A DNA stretch of 64,000 nt, taken from the NCBI RefSeq assembly GCF_014645495.1, contig NZ_BMLV01000001.1:676596-740595 (forward strand), in the 5' to 3' direction. Position numbers and translations under genes: made by a program. Numbering within the stretch: the first letter of the stretch is position 1; every line of letters starts with the position of its first letter. This DNA is from Cloacibacterium rupense. Lineage in GTDB: Bacteria; Bacteroidota; Bacteroidia; Flavobacteriales; Weeksellaceae. Shown here piece by piece: positions 1 through 7,358 of the stretch. The notes under the pieces were generated by a model. It was not told the origin of the DNA. It saw only the letters and a program-made list of their open reading frames with translations, and ran no database searches.

Positions 1-313
1 CCTTGCCAAAGCACACGTAAAAGCGTTACAGAAACTCATTAATTCTACAGAAAAAACTCAAATCGATATTTACAATTTGGGAACAGGAAAAGGTAGTTCG
101 GTTTTGGAGGTGGTTCATGCATTTGAAAGTGCAAATGATGTAAAAGTTCCGTACCAAATATGCGAAAGAAGAGCAGGTGATATTACCATTGCCTATGCCA
201 ATGCAGACAAGGCAGAGAGGGAACTCGGTTGGAAATCTGAAACCAGTCTAGAAGAAGCTTTGAGAACCACTTGGCAATGGCAAAAATATTTAGAAACAAG
301 AGCATCTCTCTAA
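1..313 (+). CDS. galE: UDP-glucose 4-epimerase, C-terminal part (cut by window edge)
   Basis: The open frame runs in from the window edge (first full codon at base 2), so only the last ~103 residues are visible. GalE is a short-chain dehydrogenase-type NAD enzyme interconverting UDP-glucose and UDP-galactose. The visible part has the family's C-terminal features: a YNLGTGKGSSVLEVV block, a YANADKAERELGW block and a final WQWQKY-like helix. The ATG at 77 is internal and is not the start. A strong hairpin follows the stop. The family call is secure. The exact sugar substrate cannot be fixed from this fragment. Confidence 0.9.
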   Translation, partial: LAKAHVKALQKLINSTEKTQIDIYNLGTGKGSSVLEVVHAFESANDVKVPYQICERRAGDITIAYANADKAERELGWKSETSLEEALRTTWQWQKYLETRASL

Positions 314-339
314 ATAACAAAATTTTTGTGTTTTTTTAG

Positions 340-389
340 CTCGCAAGCCTATCATTATTCCATAGGATATAGGTTTTGCGAGTTTTTTT
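340..389 (+). terminator. Intrinsic terminator of galE
   Basis: Arms 340-352 (CTCGCAAGCCTAT) and 369-382 pair with small irregularities and are followed by a T run at 383-389. The hairpin sits 27 bases after the galE stop. The minus-strand gene on the other side ends at 388, and there is no good T run on that strand, so it serves mainly galE. Confidence 0.75.
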
Positions 390-1275
390 ATGCGTATAAT
401 CCATTGAAGAGCATGAAAATAACCCCTATAAAAACCCAAACTCTTAGAAGATTAATCACCCAAAACATTTTATTTTTCTGATGCGTAAGAATGGGAAATA
501 ATAAAAACCCATAAAAGAACATACTTAAAATAAAATACCAAGAAAAAATATTCAATTCATTTTGATTATTTACAATGACACCCGATACAACCACATTAAT
601 GGCTAAAACGATGGCAATGGTATTGTAGGTAACCTTTTTCTGAAAAACATTGGCCAAAGTACTGTATCCAAAAACTTTGTCTACATTTTTTGTCAATAAA
701 TCTTTAATTAGATCAATACTTAACATTAACAAAAACAGGTAGATTGCCATTAAAAAGATTTTCAGAGAAAAGTGCTGATAATAAACCAGCATCCCAAAAA
801 ATGGATACAAAGACAAACTTACGTACGTTAAATTATTAACAATCAAAATTTTACTTAATTTATGACTGTAATACCAAATAAAGAACTGATATACTAAGAA
901 AAAAATTAGAATTCTGGGCGAAAGAAGAGCAGAAATAATAAGGGATATTAAATTCAAAGTAATATAGCCATATAGAAAATATTTTTCCTTTAAAAAACTT
1001 TGTAATCTGGTTCTGAAAGGTCTTGCCACCCTATCCTTTTCATTGTCATAAAATCTGTTGATAATACCGCCTGCGGCAATGCTGAGAACAGAGCAAAATA
1101 TAATGCCATGAACTTTATAATCAAAAACAAATTTTCTTAGACTTTCTTCTTGATTGAACAAAAAAAAGGTAGAAACATATAACGCAAAAGTAAAAAGTAG
1201 AAGCACGAAAATCCTAGCTCCAAGAAGCAGGCTCATCAATTGAGATAGACGATAAAGAATAGGATTGTTTTTCAT
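388..1275 (-). CDS. UbiA-family prenyltransferase
   Basis: A multi-pass membrane protein of 295 residues with about eight hydrophobic segments. It has two Asp-rich sites typical of UbiA intramembrane prenyltransferases: NRFYDNEKD at residues 73-81 and DLIKD around 188-192. These bind the Mg-diphosphate of a polyprenyl donor. The upstream minus-strand gene is a mevalonate-pathway-type GHMP kinase, a pairing that fits isoprenoid metabolism. In related Flavobacteriia such genes are annotated as geranylgeranylglycerol-phosphate geranylgeranyltransferase-like, but the acceptor cannot be told from sequence. The first Asp site is NRxxDxxxD rather than the commoner NDxxDxxxD. Confidence 0.8.
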   Translation of the reverse strand: MKNNPILYRLSQLMSLLLGARIFVLLLFTFALYVSTFFLFNQEESLRKFVFDYKVHGIIFCSVLSIAAGGIINRFYDNEKDRVARPFRTRLQSFLKEKYFLYGYITLNLISLIISALLSPRILIFFLVYQFFIWYYSHKLSKILIVNNLTYVSLSLYPFFGMLVYYQHFSLKIFLMAIYLFLLMLSIDLIKDLLTKNVDKVFGYSTLANVFQKKVTYNTIAIVLAINVVVSGVIVNNQNELNIFSWYFILSMFFYGFLLFPILTHQKNKMFWVINLLRVWVFIGVIFMLFNGLYA

Positions 1276-1281
1276 TGTTTT

Positions 1282-1355
1282 GTAAAATCGAGAAATCGTA
1301 AAGTTGTTAAGAAAATTAAAAACGATTTTGCGACTTTACAACTAAACGATTTTGC
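1282..1355. repeat. Opposed 8-bp repeat arrays upstream of the ubiA-like gene
   Basis: Plus-strand units GTAAAATC, GAGAAATC, GTAAAGTT and GTTAAGAA run head to tail at 1282-1313. After a short gap, related units appear in reverse orientation (GATTTTGC, GACTTTAC, AACTAAAC, GATTTTGC) at 1324-1355. Together they fill almost the whole spacer between the prenyltransferase start and the kinase stop. Being opposed, they could fold as a weak stem in the transcript. Confidence 0.6.
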
Positions 1356-1360
1356 AAATC

Positions 1361-2287
1361 TTAAAATCTGTAAATAACTTCTTTATTGAAACCCTCTAAC
1401 ATTTTTTCGGCTTTTTCATAGTCTTTAGCAAAACCTAGAATGTAGCCACCACCGCCGCTACCGCAAAGTTTAAGGTAATAAGCATTAGTGTCAATCCCGT
1501 TTTTCCAAGCGTTATACAAATTGGTAGGAATCATGGGTTTGAAATGTACATACGCCCATTTAGAAAGGTTTTTGAGATTCTTAAAAAAAGGCGTCATTTC
1601 TTTATTGAGGAACGAGTCTATGCAAGCGTTGTTGTACTTGATAAATTCTTCTTTCAAAGTCTTGCGGAAACCTTCGTTTTTCAATTTTTCAAAGAAAATT
1701 TGCACCATTGGTCCGGTTTCACCTACAGAGCCAGAATCTATTAAGAAAATAGCACCTTTTCCCGCTTCTTCTTTAGGGATTGAGACCTTGTCTACACTTT
1801 CTTTATTTTCGATTAAAATAGGAAGATTCATGTAACAAATCAATGGATCTATTCCTGATGATTTACCGTGAAAATAAGATTCTAATTCACCAAAAACTTT
1901 TTTCAAGTCTTTCAGTTGAATTTTAGAAATACTTTCTGGTATATATTTTATGAAAGAATATTTTTCAAAAATTGCGGCTACCAAAGCTCCAGAACTACCT
2001 ACACCATAACCTTGCGGTATGTTAGAATCAAAAAACAATCCTTTTTCGATGTCTTTTTTGAATGCATCTACATCAATTTTAAAATCTTTCGGAAGCTCTA
2101 AAGTTGATAAATAATCAGAATATTTTTGTAGGGATTCGTTAGATTTTTTTTCAAAATCAGATTGATTATCAGAGAATTTGAGAGTGCCTTTGTAGAAACT
2201 ATAGGGTAAGGTAAGTCCTTGAGAATCTTCTATGATTCCGTACTCTCCGAAAAGTAATATTTTAGCGTAAAATAACGGGTTGGTCAT
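1361..2287 (-). CDS. GHMP kinase, mevalonate kinase-like
   Basis: A 308-residue GHMP-superfamily kinase. The ATP-binding motif 2 is clear at residues 91-100 (PQGYGVGSSG) and motif 3 near the C terminus (LCGSGGGGYILG). The N terminus (FYAKILLFGEYGIIE) matches mevalonate kinases, which phosphorylate mevalonate in the cytosolic isoprenoid pathway of Bacteroidetes. The UbiA-like gene lies 85 bases downstream on the same strand. A promoter -7 motif lies just upstream. A related sugar or isoprenoid kinase cannot be excluded. Confidence 0.82.
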   Translation of the reverse strand: MTNPLFYAKILLFGEYGIIEDSQGLTLPYSFYKGTLKFSDNQSDFEKKSNESLQKYSDYLSTLELPKDFKIDVDAFKKDIEKGLFFDSNIPQGYGVGSSGALVAAIFEKYSFIKYIPESISKIQLKDLKKVFGELESYFHGKSSGIDPLICYMNLPILIENKESVDKVSIPKEEAGKGAIFLIDSGSVGETGPMVQIFFEKLKNEGFRKTLKEEFIKYNNACIDSFLNKEMTPFFKNLKNLSKWAYVHFKPMIPTNLYNAWKNGIDTNAYYLKLCGSGGGGYILGFAKDYEKAEKMLEGFNKEVIYRF

Positions 2288-2311
2288 TAACTCATTTTAT
2301 GTTTGGTAATG

Positions 2312-2319
2312 CAAAGATA
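2312..2319 (-). promoter_or_regulatory. Candidate -7 promoter element of the GHMP kinase gene
   Basis: The minus strand reads TATCTTTG, matching the Bacteroidetes -7 consensus TAnnTTTG, 24 bases before the start codon. I see no well-spaced -33 TTG, so this is a partial match. Confidence 0.5.
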
Positions 2320-2365
2320 ATAAAAAATCTTTTTCAATTATAAATATACTGATTTTCAACAAATT

Positions 2366-3010
2366 TCAAGCCAAATTTTCTAAAATAATTCGTTTTATTT
2401 TTTCTGAATGATTAAGTGTCATAAAATGAGTTCCACCATCAATTAAATAATCATACTTTACGAAATAATGAGGTAAAATTAAATCTCTATTTCCATGGAT
2501 ATGAATAATATCTTTGAAATAATTTTCATTTTTCCAATTGATAATTTGGTGTAAAGCCCATTTCAAAAAGCTCTCATCTGTATTTTTTACAATATCTTTC
2601 AAGAGAATTTTTTCAAAAATGTTTTTTGCTCCAAATACGAAGTAAGTGAGAAAATTAACACTCTTAAAAAATGAAATTGGAATAATTTTCAATAAATTTA
2701 ATTTGCCTAAAACTCTGTAATAGAAAGGAATTTCGAACTTTGTTTTAGCTGAAGATAAAAGAAAAATTTTCTTAAATTTTCTAATTTTTGAAATTTCTAC
2801 GGCTAACATTCCTCCGAAAGAAAGTCCGATTAAAATAGCATTTTCATCAGTCAAGCTTTTAGAAATTCTTAAAGCATAGTTTTGCAAAGTTTCTTTTTCA
2901 AGAGGAAAAATCCAATCGATATGGATAACATTGTAACCATCAAAAGAAAAATTTTGGAACATTCTTTTGTCGGCGCCAAGTCCGCTGATTATGTAGATGG
3001 TAGGTTTCAA
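2366..3010 (-). CDS. alpha/beta hydrolase
   Basis: A 214-residue soluble protein with an alpha/beta-hydrolase signature: an N-terminal SGLGADKRMF segment, which in this fold precedes the oxyanion hole, and a nucleophile elbow GLSFGG. Late Asp and His candidates occur in HGNRDLILP and GGTHFM. Substrate unknown. It starts 3 bases after rsgA stops, so the two are probably co-transcribed, though no functional link is evident. Confidence 0.75.
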   Translation of the reverse strand: MKPTIYIISGLGADKRMFQNFSFDGYNVIHIDWIFPLEKETLQNYALRISKSLTDENAILIGLSFGGMLAVEISKIRKFKKIFLLSSAKTKFEIPFYYRVLGKLNLLKIIPISFFKSVNFLTYFVFGAKNIFEKILLKDIVKNTDESFLKWALHQIINWKNENYFKDIIHIHGNRDLILPHYFVKYDYLIDGGTHFMTLNHSEKIKRIILENLA

Positions 3011-3013
3011 AAA

Positions 3014-3940
3014 TTACATTTGATTTTGTTCTTCTGCTTCTTCCATCAATTTCAAATAAGTAATGTATCTGCTTTCTAATATTTCGCCAGTTTCTAACGC
3101 TTCTAAAACGGCGCATTTTGGTTCGTTGATGTGTTTGCAATTATGAAATTTACAATCTCTTCCTTTTTCAAAAATTTCTGGAAAATAATGCTGAATTTCT
3201 TCTTTTTCTACATCTATCATTGCAAATTCTCGAACTCCAGGAGTATCTATTACAGCGCCACCGAAATGCCAAAAATGCATTTGAGCAAAAGTAGTGGTAT
3301 GTTTCCCTTTATTATGTGTTTCAGAAATGATATTGGTTTTAAGATTCAAATCGGGTTGAAGTGCATTTACCAAAGTTGATTTCCCAGCACCAGAATGTCC
3401 GAAAAACACAGAAGTTTTATCTTTAATAATGGTCTGAAGTTTATCTAAATTCAGTTTGTCTTCAGAAGAAACTTGCAGCGTTTGATAACCCAGATTTTCA
3501 TACATTGCTTGTAATTCTTCTACCAGTTCTACTTCTTCAAAATTCAATAAATCTATTTTGTTAAAAAGTATCAAAACAGGAATATTATACGCTTCGCAAC
3601 ACGCCAAAAAACGGTCTAAAAAACCTAGAGAAGTTTCGGGAGATTGCAGTGTAAAAATAATACAAGCCAAATCGAGATTACTTGCAATGATGTGCGCTTC
3701 TTTAGATAAATTCACTGATTTTCTGATGAGATAATTTTTGCGCGGTTCTATTTTGGTAATCCACGCAATGTCATCTTTTTCGAGTTGAAATTCCACAAAA
3801 TCGCCCACAGCCAAAGGATTGGTTAATCTGGTTTTTATCAATTTAAATTTCCCACGAATTCTCGCCTCGAAAACTTTTTGGGTTTCCAAATCTAAAACTT
3901 GATACCAACTTCCTGTTGATTTTGTGATGAGTCCTTTCAT
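3014..3940 (-). CDS. rsgA: Ribosome small-subunit-dependent GTPase A
   Basis: RsgA (YjeQ) is a circularly permuted GTPase that helps 30S subunit maturation. In order: an OB-fold N terminus (~1-70), G4 NKID at 127-130, G1 GHSGAGKS at 181-188, G3 DTPG at 232-235, and a C-terminal zinc module with Cys263, Cys268, His270 and Cys276. The 308-residue length is normal. The permuted G4-G1-G3 order is diagnostic. The ATG start gives the expected N terminus (MKGLITKSTGSWY). Confidence 0.96.
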   Translation of the reverse strand: MKGLITKSTGSWYQVLDLETQKVFEARIRGKFKLIKTRLTNPLAVGDFVEFQLEKDDIAWITKIEPRKNYLIRKSVNLSKEAHIIASNLDLACIIFTLQSPETSLGFLDRFLACCEAYNIPVLILFNKIDLLNFEEVELVEELQAMYENLGYQTLQVSSEDKLNLDKLQTIIKDKTSVFFGHSGAGKSTLVNALQPDLNLKTNIISETHNKGKHTTTFAQMHFWHFGGAVIDTPGVREFAMIDVEKEEIQHYFPEIFEKGRDCKFHNCKHINEPKCAVLEALETGEILESRYITYLKLMEEAEEQNQM

Positions 3941-3944
3941 TAAT

Positions 3945-3972
3945 TATAATTGATGAGTGATAATTGACTAAT
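3945..3972. repeat. 7-bp repeat array between rsgA and fic
   Basis: Four degenerate heptamers, TATAATT, GATGAGT, GATAATT and GACTAAT, lie head to tail in the spacer and run into the last codon of the Fic gene. They resemble the GATGATT-type units around arsR (39163-39225 and 39693-39727). Confidence 0.5.
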
Positions 3973-4753
3973 TTTTGAGTGAATTTACAGTCATTAATAG
4001 AAAATCTAGAGACTTGTTGTAGTCTAAATCATCATAATTATCACCTAATTTTTGAATATTTTGATAATATTGTTGATGATTTTGATAATAATTTCGTTCT
4101 AAAGTTATAGCTTGAGCATTTAAACCAAATTTTGAAAGCAAAAACCATTTTTCTAATAATCTTGCACTTCTTCCATTTCCATCATTCATTGGATGAATAT
4201 TTACAAAAACTAAATGTATCATAGATGCAAAATAGAAAACTTCATTTTCATCTAACATTTCATCTAATAAAAACTCTATATCAGAAAATAATTTTTCTAA
4301 TTCATTTTTTACATTGTACTGATTACAAGCGGTATATACTATTCTATCATTATGATCCGTAACAAACATTAATGAATTTCTTATTTTCCCTCTCGAATTT
4401 TCAGGTAATAAATTCTTGCTCAAAAGTTTATGCAATTCTAAAAAATTATCATAATTAAGTTCTAATTCAGGCAATTGAATATACGCATCATATAAATCAT
4501 CAATTTTCTTTGTTAAATCTGGAACAAATTCAATATTTAACAATTTATATTTCAAATAACTGTCTGCTTCCATTGGTTCTCCTTCAATTTTAGATGAATA
4601 TATGGAAGAAACAGAGTTATAAAACCTAAAAAAATCAACAATAAATCCGCTTTCATCCTCTGCTTTCTCATTCAAAACATCTATAACAGAAAAATCAATT
4701 TTCTCCTTAAAATCTTCTAATAAATTGGTATTTAAAATTTTCAAATTCATCAT
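3968..4753 (-). CDS. Fic family protein with N-terminal inhibitory motif
   Basis: A 261-residue Fic-domain protein. The active loop at 187-198 reads HPMNDGNGRSAR, i.e. HxFx[D/E]GNGRxxR with Met in place of Phe. Catalytic His187 and the phosphate-binding GNGR are intact, so AMP transfer from ATP to a hydroxyl is the likely chemistry. The N-terminal SSKIEG at 53-58 fits the [S/T]xxxE[G/N] inhibitory helix, which would make this a self-inhibited (class II) Fic enzyme. No toxin-antitoxin partner is adjacent. Target unknown. The second Met (4750) is an equally possible start. Confidence 0.88.
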   Translation of the reverse strand: MMNLKILNTNLLEDFKEKIDFSVIDVLNEKAEDESGFIVDFFRFYNSVSSIYSSKIEGEPMEADSYLKYKLLNIEFVPDLTKKIDDLYDAYIQLPELELNYDNFLELHKLLSKNLLPENSRGKIRNSLMFVTDHNDRIVYTACNQYNVKNELEKLFSDIEFLLDEMLDENEVFYFASMIHLVFVNIHPMNDGNGRSARLLEKWFLLSKFGLNAQAITLERNYYQNHQQYYQNIQKLGDNYDDLDYNKSLDFLLMTVNSLKN

Positions 4754-4782
4754 TGCAATTTACAAAATTCTTGTTAAAAAAA

Positions 4783-4806
4783 GAACGCGCCTTTTTTGGC
4801 GCGTTC
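4783..4806 (-). terminator. Intrinsic terminator of the DAHP synthase/chorismate mutase gene
   Basis: A perfect 9-bp GC-rich stem, GAACGCGCC / GGCGCGTTC, with a T6 loop (plus-strand view). On the minus strand it is followed by a T7 run at 4776-4782. It begins 21 bases after the gene's stop and separates it from fic. Confidence 0.88.
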
Positions 4807-4827
4807 CTACAATATATTTTGATAATT

Positions 4828-5904
4828 TTAATCAATCATAATATTATTTTGAACCTCAATAGATTCTTCGTGAATTGCTTTGAAAACTTTTTCTATAAAT
4901 TCTTGAGACATCCCTGTTTCAGAAGCTTTTTGGTTGGCATATTCTGTAATTACCTTCCATCTGTCTGGTTGGAAGATGGCGATATTGTTTTGTTTTTTCA
5001 GAGTCCCGATTTTTTCAGAAATCTTCATTCTGCTTGATAGTAAGCTAATTAATTGGAAATCAATATCAGAAATTAAAGCTCTGTGTTTGCCCATTTCGTC
5101 ATCAAAACCAGAAATATCAGAATTTCTAATTTGTAAACTTCCTAGCATATCTGCTAGAACTTCTGGTGTAATTTGTTGAGAAGCATCACTCCACGCTGCA
5201 TCTGGATTCGGGTGAGATTCTATCATAGCCCCTTCATAACCTACGTTGAACGCTTCTTGGGTAATATCTTTCAATAAATCTCTTCTACCACAAATGTGAG
5301 AAGGGTCTACAAACATAGGGATATTTGGATATTGATTTTTAAAATCTAAAGCAATTTGCCAATTGGGAACGTTTCTGTATTTGGTTTTTTGGTAAGAAGA
5401 AAAACCTCTGTGAATTACCCCTAGATTTTTCACATCTTGGCCTAAAAGTCTTTCAAGAGCACCAATCCAAAGTGCTAAATCTGGGTTTACCGGATTTTTC
5501 ACCAAAACAGGTTTGTTGGTTCCCTTCAAAGCTACTGCAATTTCTTGAACCGTAAAAGGATTTACGGTAGAGCGTGCTCCAATCCAAAGAATATCTACAT
5601 CAGCTTCTAGAGCAGCATACACGTGATGTGCGTTTGCCACTTCTGTAGCTGTTTTAAAACCAAATTCGTCTTTTACTTTTTTAAGCCAATTAAGACCGAT
5701 AACACCAACACCTTCGAAACCGAAAGGTTTGGTTCTAGGCTTCCAAATTCCAGCTCTAAAAATAGGAACCTCTGCCCCACTTTCTTTTAATCTTTGAGCT
5801 GTTTCTAGCATTTGCGCTTCTGATTCTGCGCTACAAGGTCCCGCAATGATAAGCGGAGTTGGAAATTCTTTAATCCAACTGTTGTCTAAATCTTTTAAAT
5901 CCAT
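4828..5904 (-). CDS. Bifunctional DAHP synthase / chorismate mutase
   Basis: A 358-residue fusion. Residues ~1-260 form a DAHP synthase of the KDO8P-synthase-like (type I beta) class: IIAGPCSAES, then KPRTKPFGFEG, KNPVNPD and DPSHICGRRD. It condenses PEP and erythrose 4-phosphate at the first step of the shikimate pathway. Residues ~265-358 are an AroQ-type chorismate mutase helical domain (DEMGKHRALISDIDFQL then a KIGTLKKQN-like helix), which commits chorismate to prephenate and in such fusions commonly acts as an allosteric sensor. It stands alone between a leader hairpin and a terminator. Confidence 0.93.
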   Translation of the reverse strand: MDLKDLDNSWIKEFPTPLIIAGPCSAESEAQMLETAQRLKESGAEVPIFRAGIWKPRTKPFGFEGVGVIGLNWLKKVKDEFGFKTATEVANAHHVYAALEADVDILWIGARSTVNPFTVQEIAVALKGTNKPVLVKNPVNPDLALWIGALERLLGQDVKNLGVIHRGFSSYQKTKYRNVPNWQIALDFKNQYPNIPMFVDPSHICGRRDLLKDITQEAFNVGYEGAMIESHPNPDAAWSDASQQITPEVLADMLGSLQIRNSDISGFDDEMGKHRALISDIDFQLISLLSSRMKISEKIGTLKKQNNIAIFQPDRWKVITEYANQKASETGMSQEFIEKVFKAIHEESIEVQNNIMID

Positions 5905-5930
5905 TCTACTTATGCTTCTTCTGATTATTT

Positions 5931-5959
5931 AAAAAACAAAAACGCAAAGAATGCGTTTT
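5931..5959 (-). promoter_or_regulatory. Terminator-like hairpin in the 5' leader (attenuator candidate)
   Basis: On the minus strand an 8-bp perfect stem, AAAACGCA / TGCGTTTT (plus-strand 5939-5959), is followed by T-G-T6 (5931-5938). The run ends 26 bases before the start codon. A TATCTTTG element sits upstream at 5984-5991, so the hairpin would fall inside the leader. It could be an attenuator of this aromatic-pathway gene, or simply the terminator of the preceding DUF389 gene. I see no leader peptide. Confidence 0.45.
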
Positions 5960-5983
5960 GGTTATTGCTCTTATAATTTTGTT

Positions 5984-5991
5984 CAAAGATA
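5984..5991 (-). promoter_or_regulatory. Candidate -7 promoter element of the DAHP synthase gene
   Basis: The minus strand reads TATCTTTG (consensus TAnnTTTG), 79 bases before the ATG. No convincing -33 element at the usual spacing. Confidence 0.45.
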
Positions 5992-6078
5992 GAAATTTTA
6001 GTTAAATTTTGGTTTCTAATTCTCAAAAAATCAAGAAAATTTCTCAATTTTTGCATTAAAGGAAGTAGAAATTAGAAT

Positions 6079-7356
6079 TTATTTGAAGACTTCTACATTT
6101 TTTATATTTAATCTTTGTTGTATCCAATTTTTAAATTGCAATTCATCTTCTTCTGAAAGCGGAGTTTCGGCTTTGTAAATAAGAATGGTTTTCTTTACTA
6201 GGCTATCTCCTTGCGCAAAATTATTATTAGAGACCGTAATGGCATTTATATTAGGAAATAAGATTTTACTTTCTTTAAGTAGTTGAGTATTATCAAATAT
6301 ATTTTTGGATAATTCTTGTTCTAACTCTATTATTTTTTTGTCTTTTTCATCACTTTTAGAAACTTCATTGAGAAGATCATCTTTTAAAAGACTTGTATCA
6401 TCAGAAGCACTTTTTTTAATCTCTATGTTTGTATTTTCAATTCCAAAATCATTGAGTTTTTTATTTAGCATATCCACTTCATCTTGAGAATAGTTTTTAC
6501 TTAAAAGTGCCAATTCTATTTTTTTAGGATTGGTAGAAAAACTAACCTTTTTATAGATTAGGGTATGCCCTTTGTCTACAATTTCTTTTTCTAAAAACTC
6601 ATTAACTGATAGTCTAAATTTTTGTTCTTGATAAAGAGAATAAGCAAAATAAACACTAGGAATAAGAATAAGAACCGACACTATGGTAACGATATTCTGT
6701 ACTCTTTTTTCTTCTTTCTTATCCACAAAATTAACAGGTGGATATTTTAGAAATTTAACAATGATAAAAGTTGATATCCCTATAAAAACGCAATTGATGG
6801 TATATAAAAACAATGCTCCGAAGAAAAATTTTAAATTACCCGTTGCCAAACCGTAGCCTGCGGTACAAAGTGGAGGCATTAAAGCAGTGGCTATGGCAAC
6901 CCCTGGAATTGGGTTACCTTTTTCGACTCTAGTAATGGCAATTACGCCAACCAAACCACCAAAAAAGGCAATTAAAACATCATAAATATTAGGCGATGTT
7001 CTTGCTAAAAGTTCTGATTGTGCTTCTTTGAATGGACTCAAAAGAAAATAAATGCTAGAAACCAAAAGACTGGCTATGGTAGCAATTAAAAGATTTTTGA
7101 GGGATTTTCTAAGCAAATGAAAATCAAAAATACCCAATGCAAAACCTGCTCCTACGATAGGTCCCATTAAGGGAGAGATAAGCATTGCCCCAATGATTAC
7201 TGCAGTAGAATTTACATTGAGCCCAATGGAAGCTATAAAAACTGCTGCCATTAAAATCCAAAGATTAGAGCCTGTAAAAGATATATTACTTCTTACATTT
7301 TCTAGGACTGCTCTTTTATCTTCTTCGCCTTTGTGTAAATCAAAAAACTTATTCAT
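6079..7356 (-). CDS. DUF389 membrane protein
   Basis: A 425-residue protein whose N-terminal half holds several membrane segments with the conserved DUF389 signature IIGAMLISPLMGPIVG, followed by ATALMPPLCTAGYG. The C-terminal ~200 residues are mostly hydrophilic with a coiled-coil-like stretch. The family is widespread and its biochemical role is not established. The start lies 2 bases after the dnaX tau frame ends, so it is probably transcribed with dnaX. Confidence 0.85.
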   Translation of the reverse strand: MNKFFDLHKGEEDKRAVLENVRSNISFTGSNLWILMAAVFIASIGLNVNSTAVIIGAMLISPLMGPIVGAGFALGIFDFHLLRKSLKNLLIATIASLLVSSIYFLLSPFKEAQSELLARTSPNIYDVLIAFFGGLVGVIAITRVEKGNPIPGVAIATALMPPLCTAGYGLATGNLKFFFGALFLYTINCVFIGISTFIIVKFLKYPPVNFVDKKEEKRVQNIVTIVSVLILIPSVYFAYSLYQEQKFRLSVNEFLEKEIVDKGHTLIYKKVSFSTNPKKIELALLSKNYSQDEVDMLNKKLNDFGIENTNIEIKKSASDDTSLLKDDLLNEVSKSDEKDKKIIELEQELSKNIFDNTQLLKESKILFPNINAITVSNNNFAQGDSLVKKTILIYKAETPLSEEDELQFKNWIQQRLNIKNVEVFK

Positions 7357-7358
7357 TT

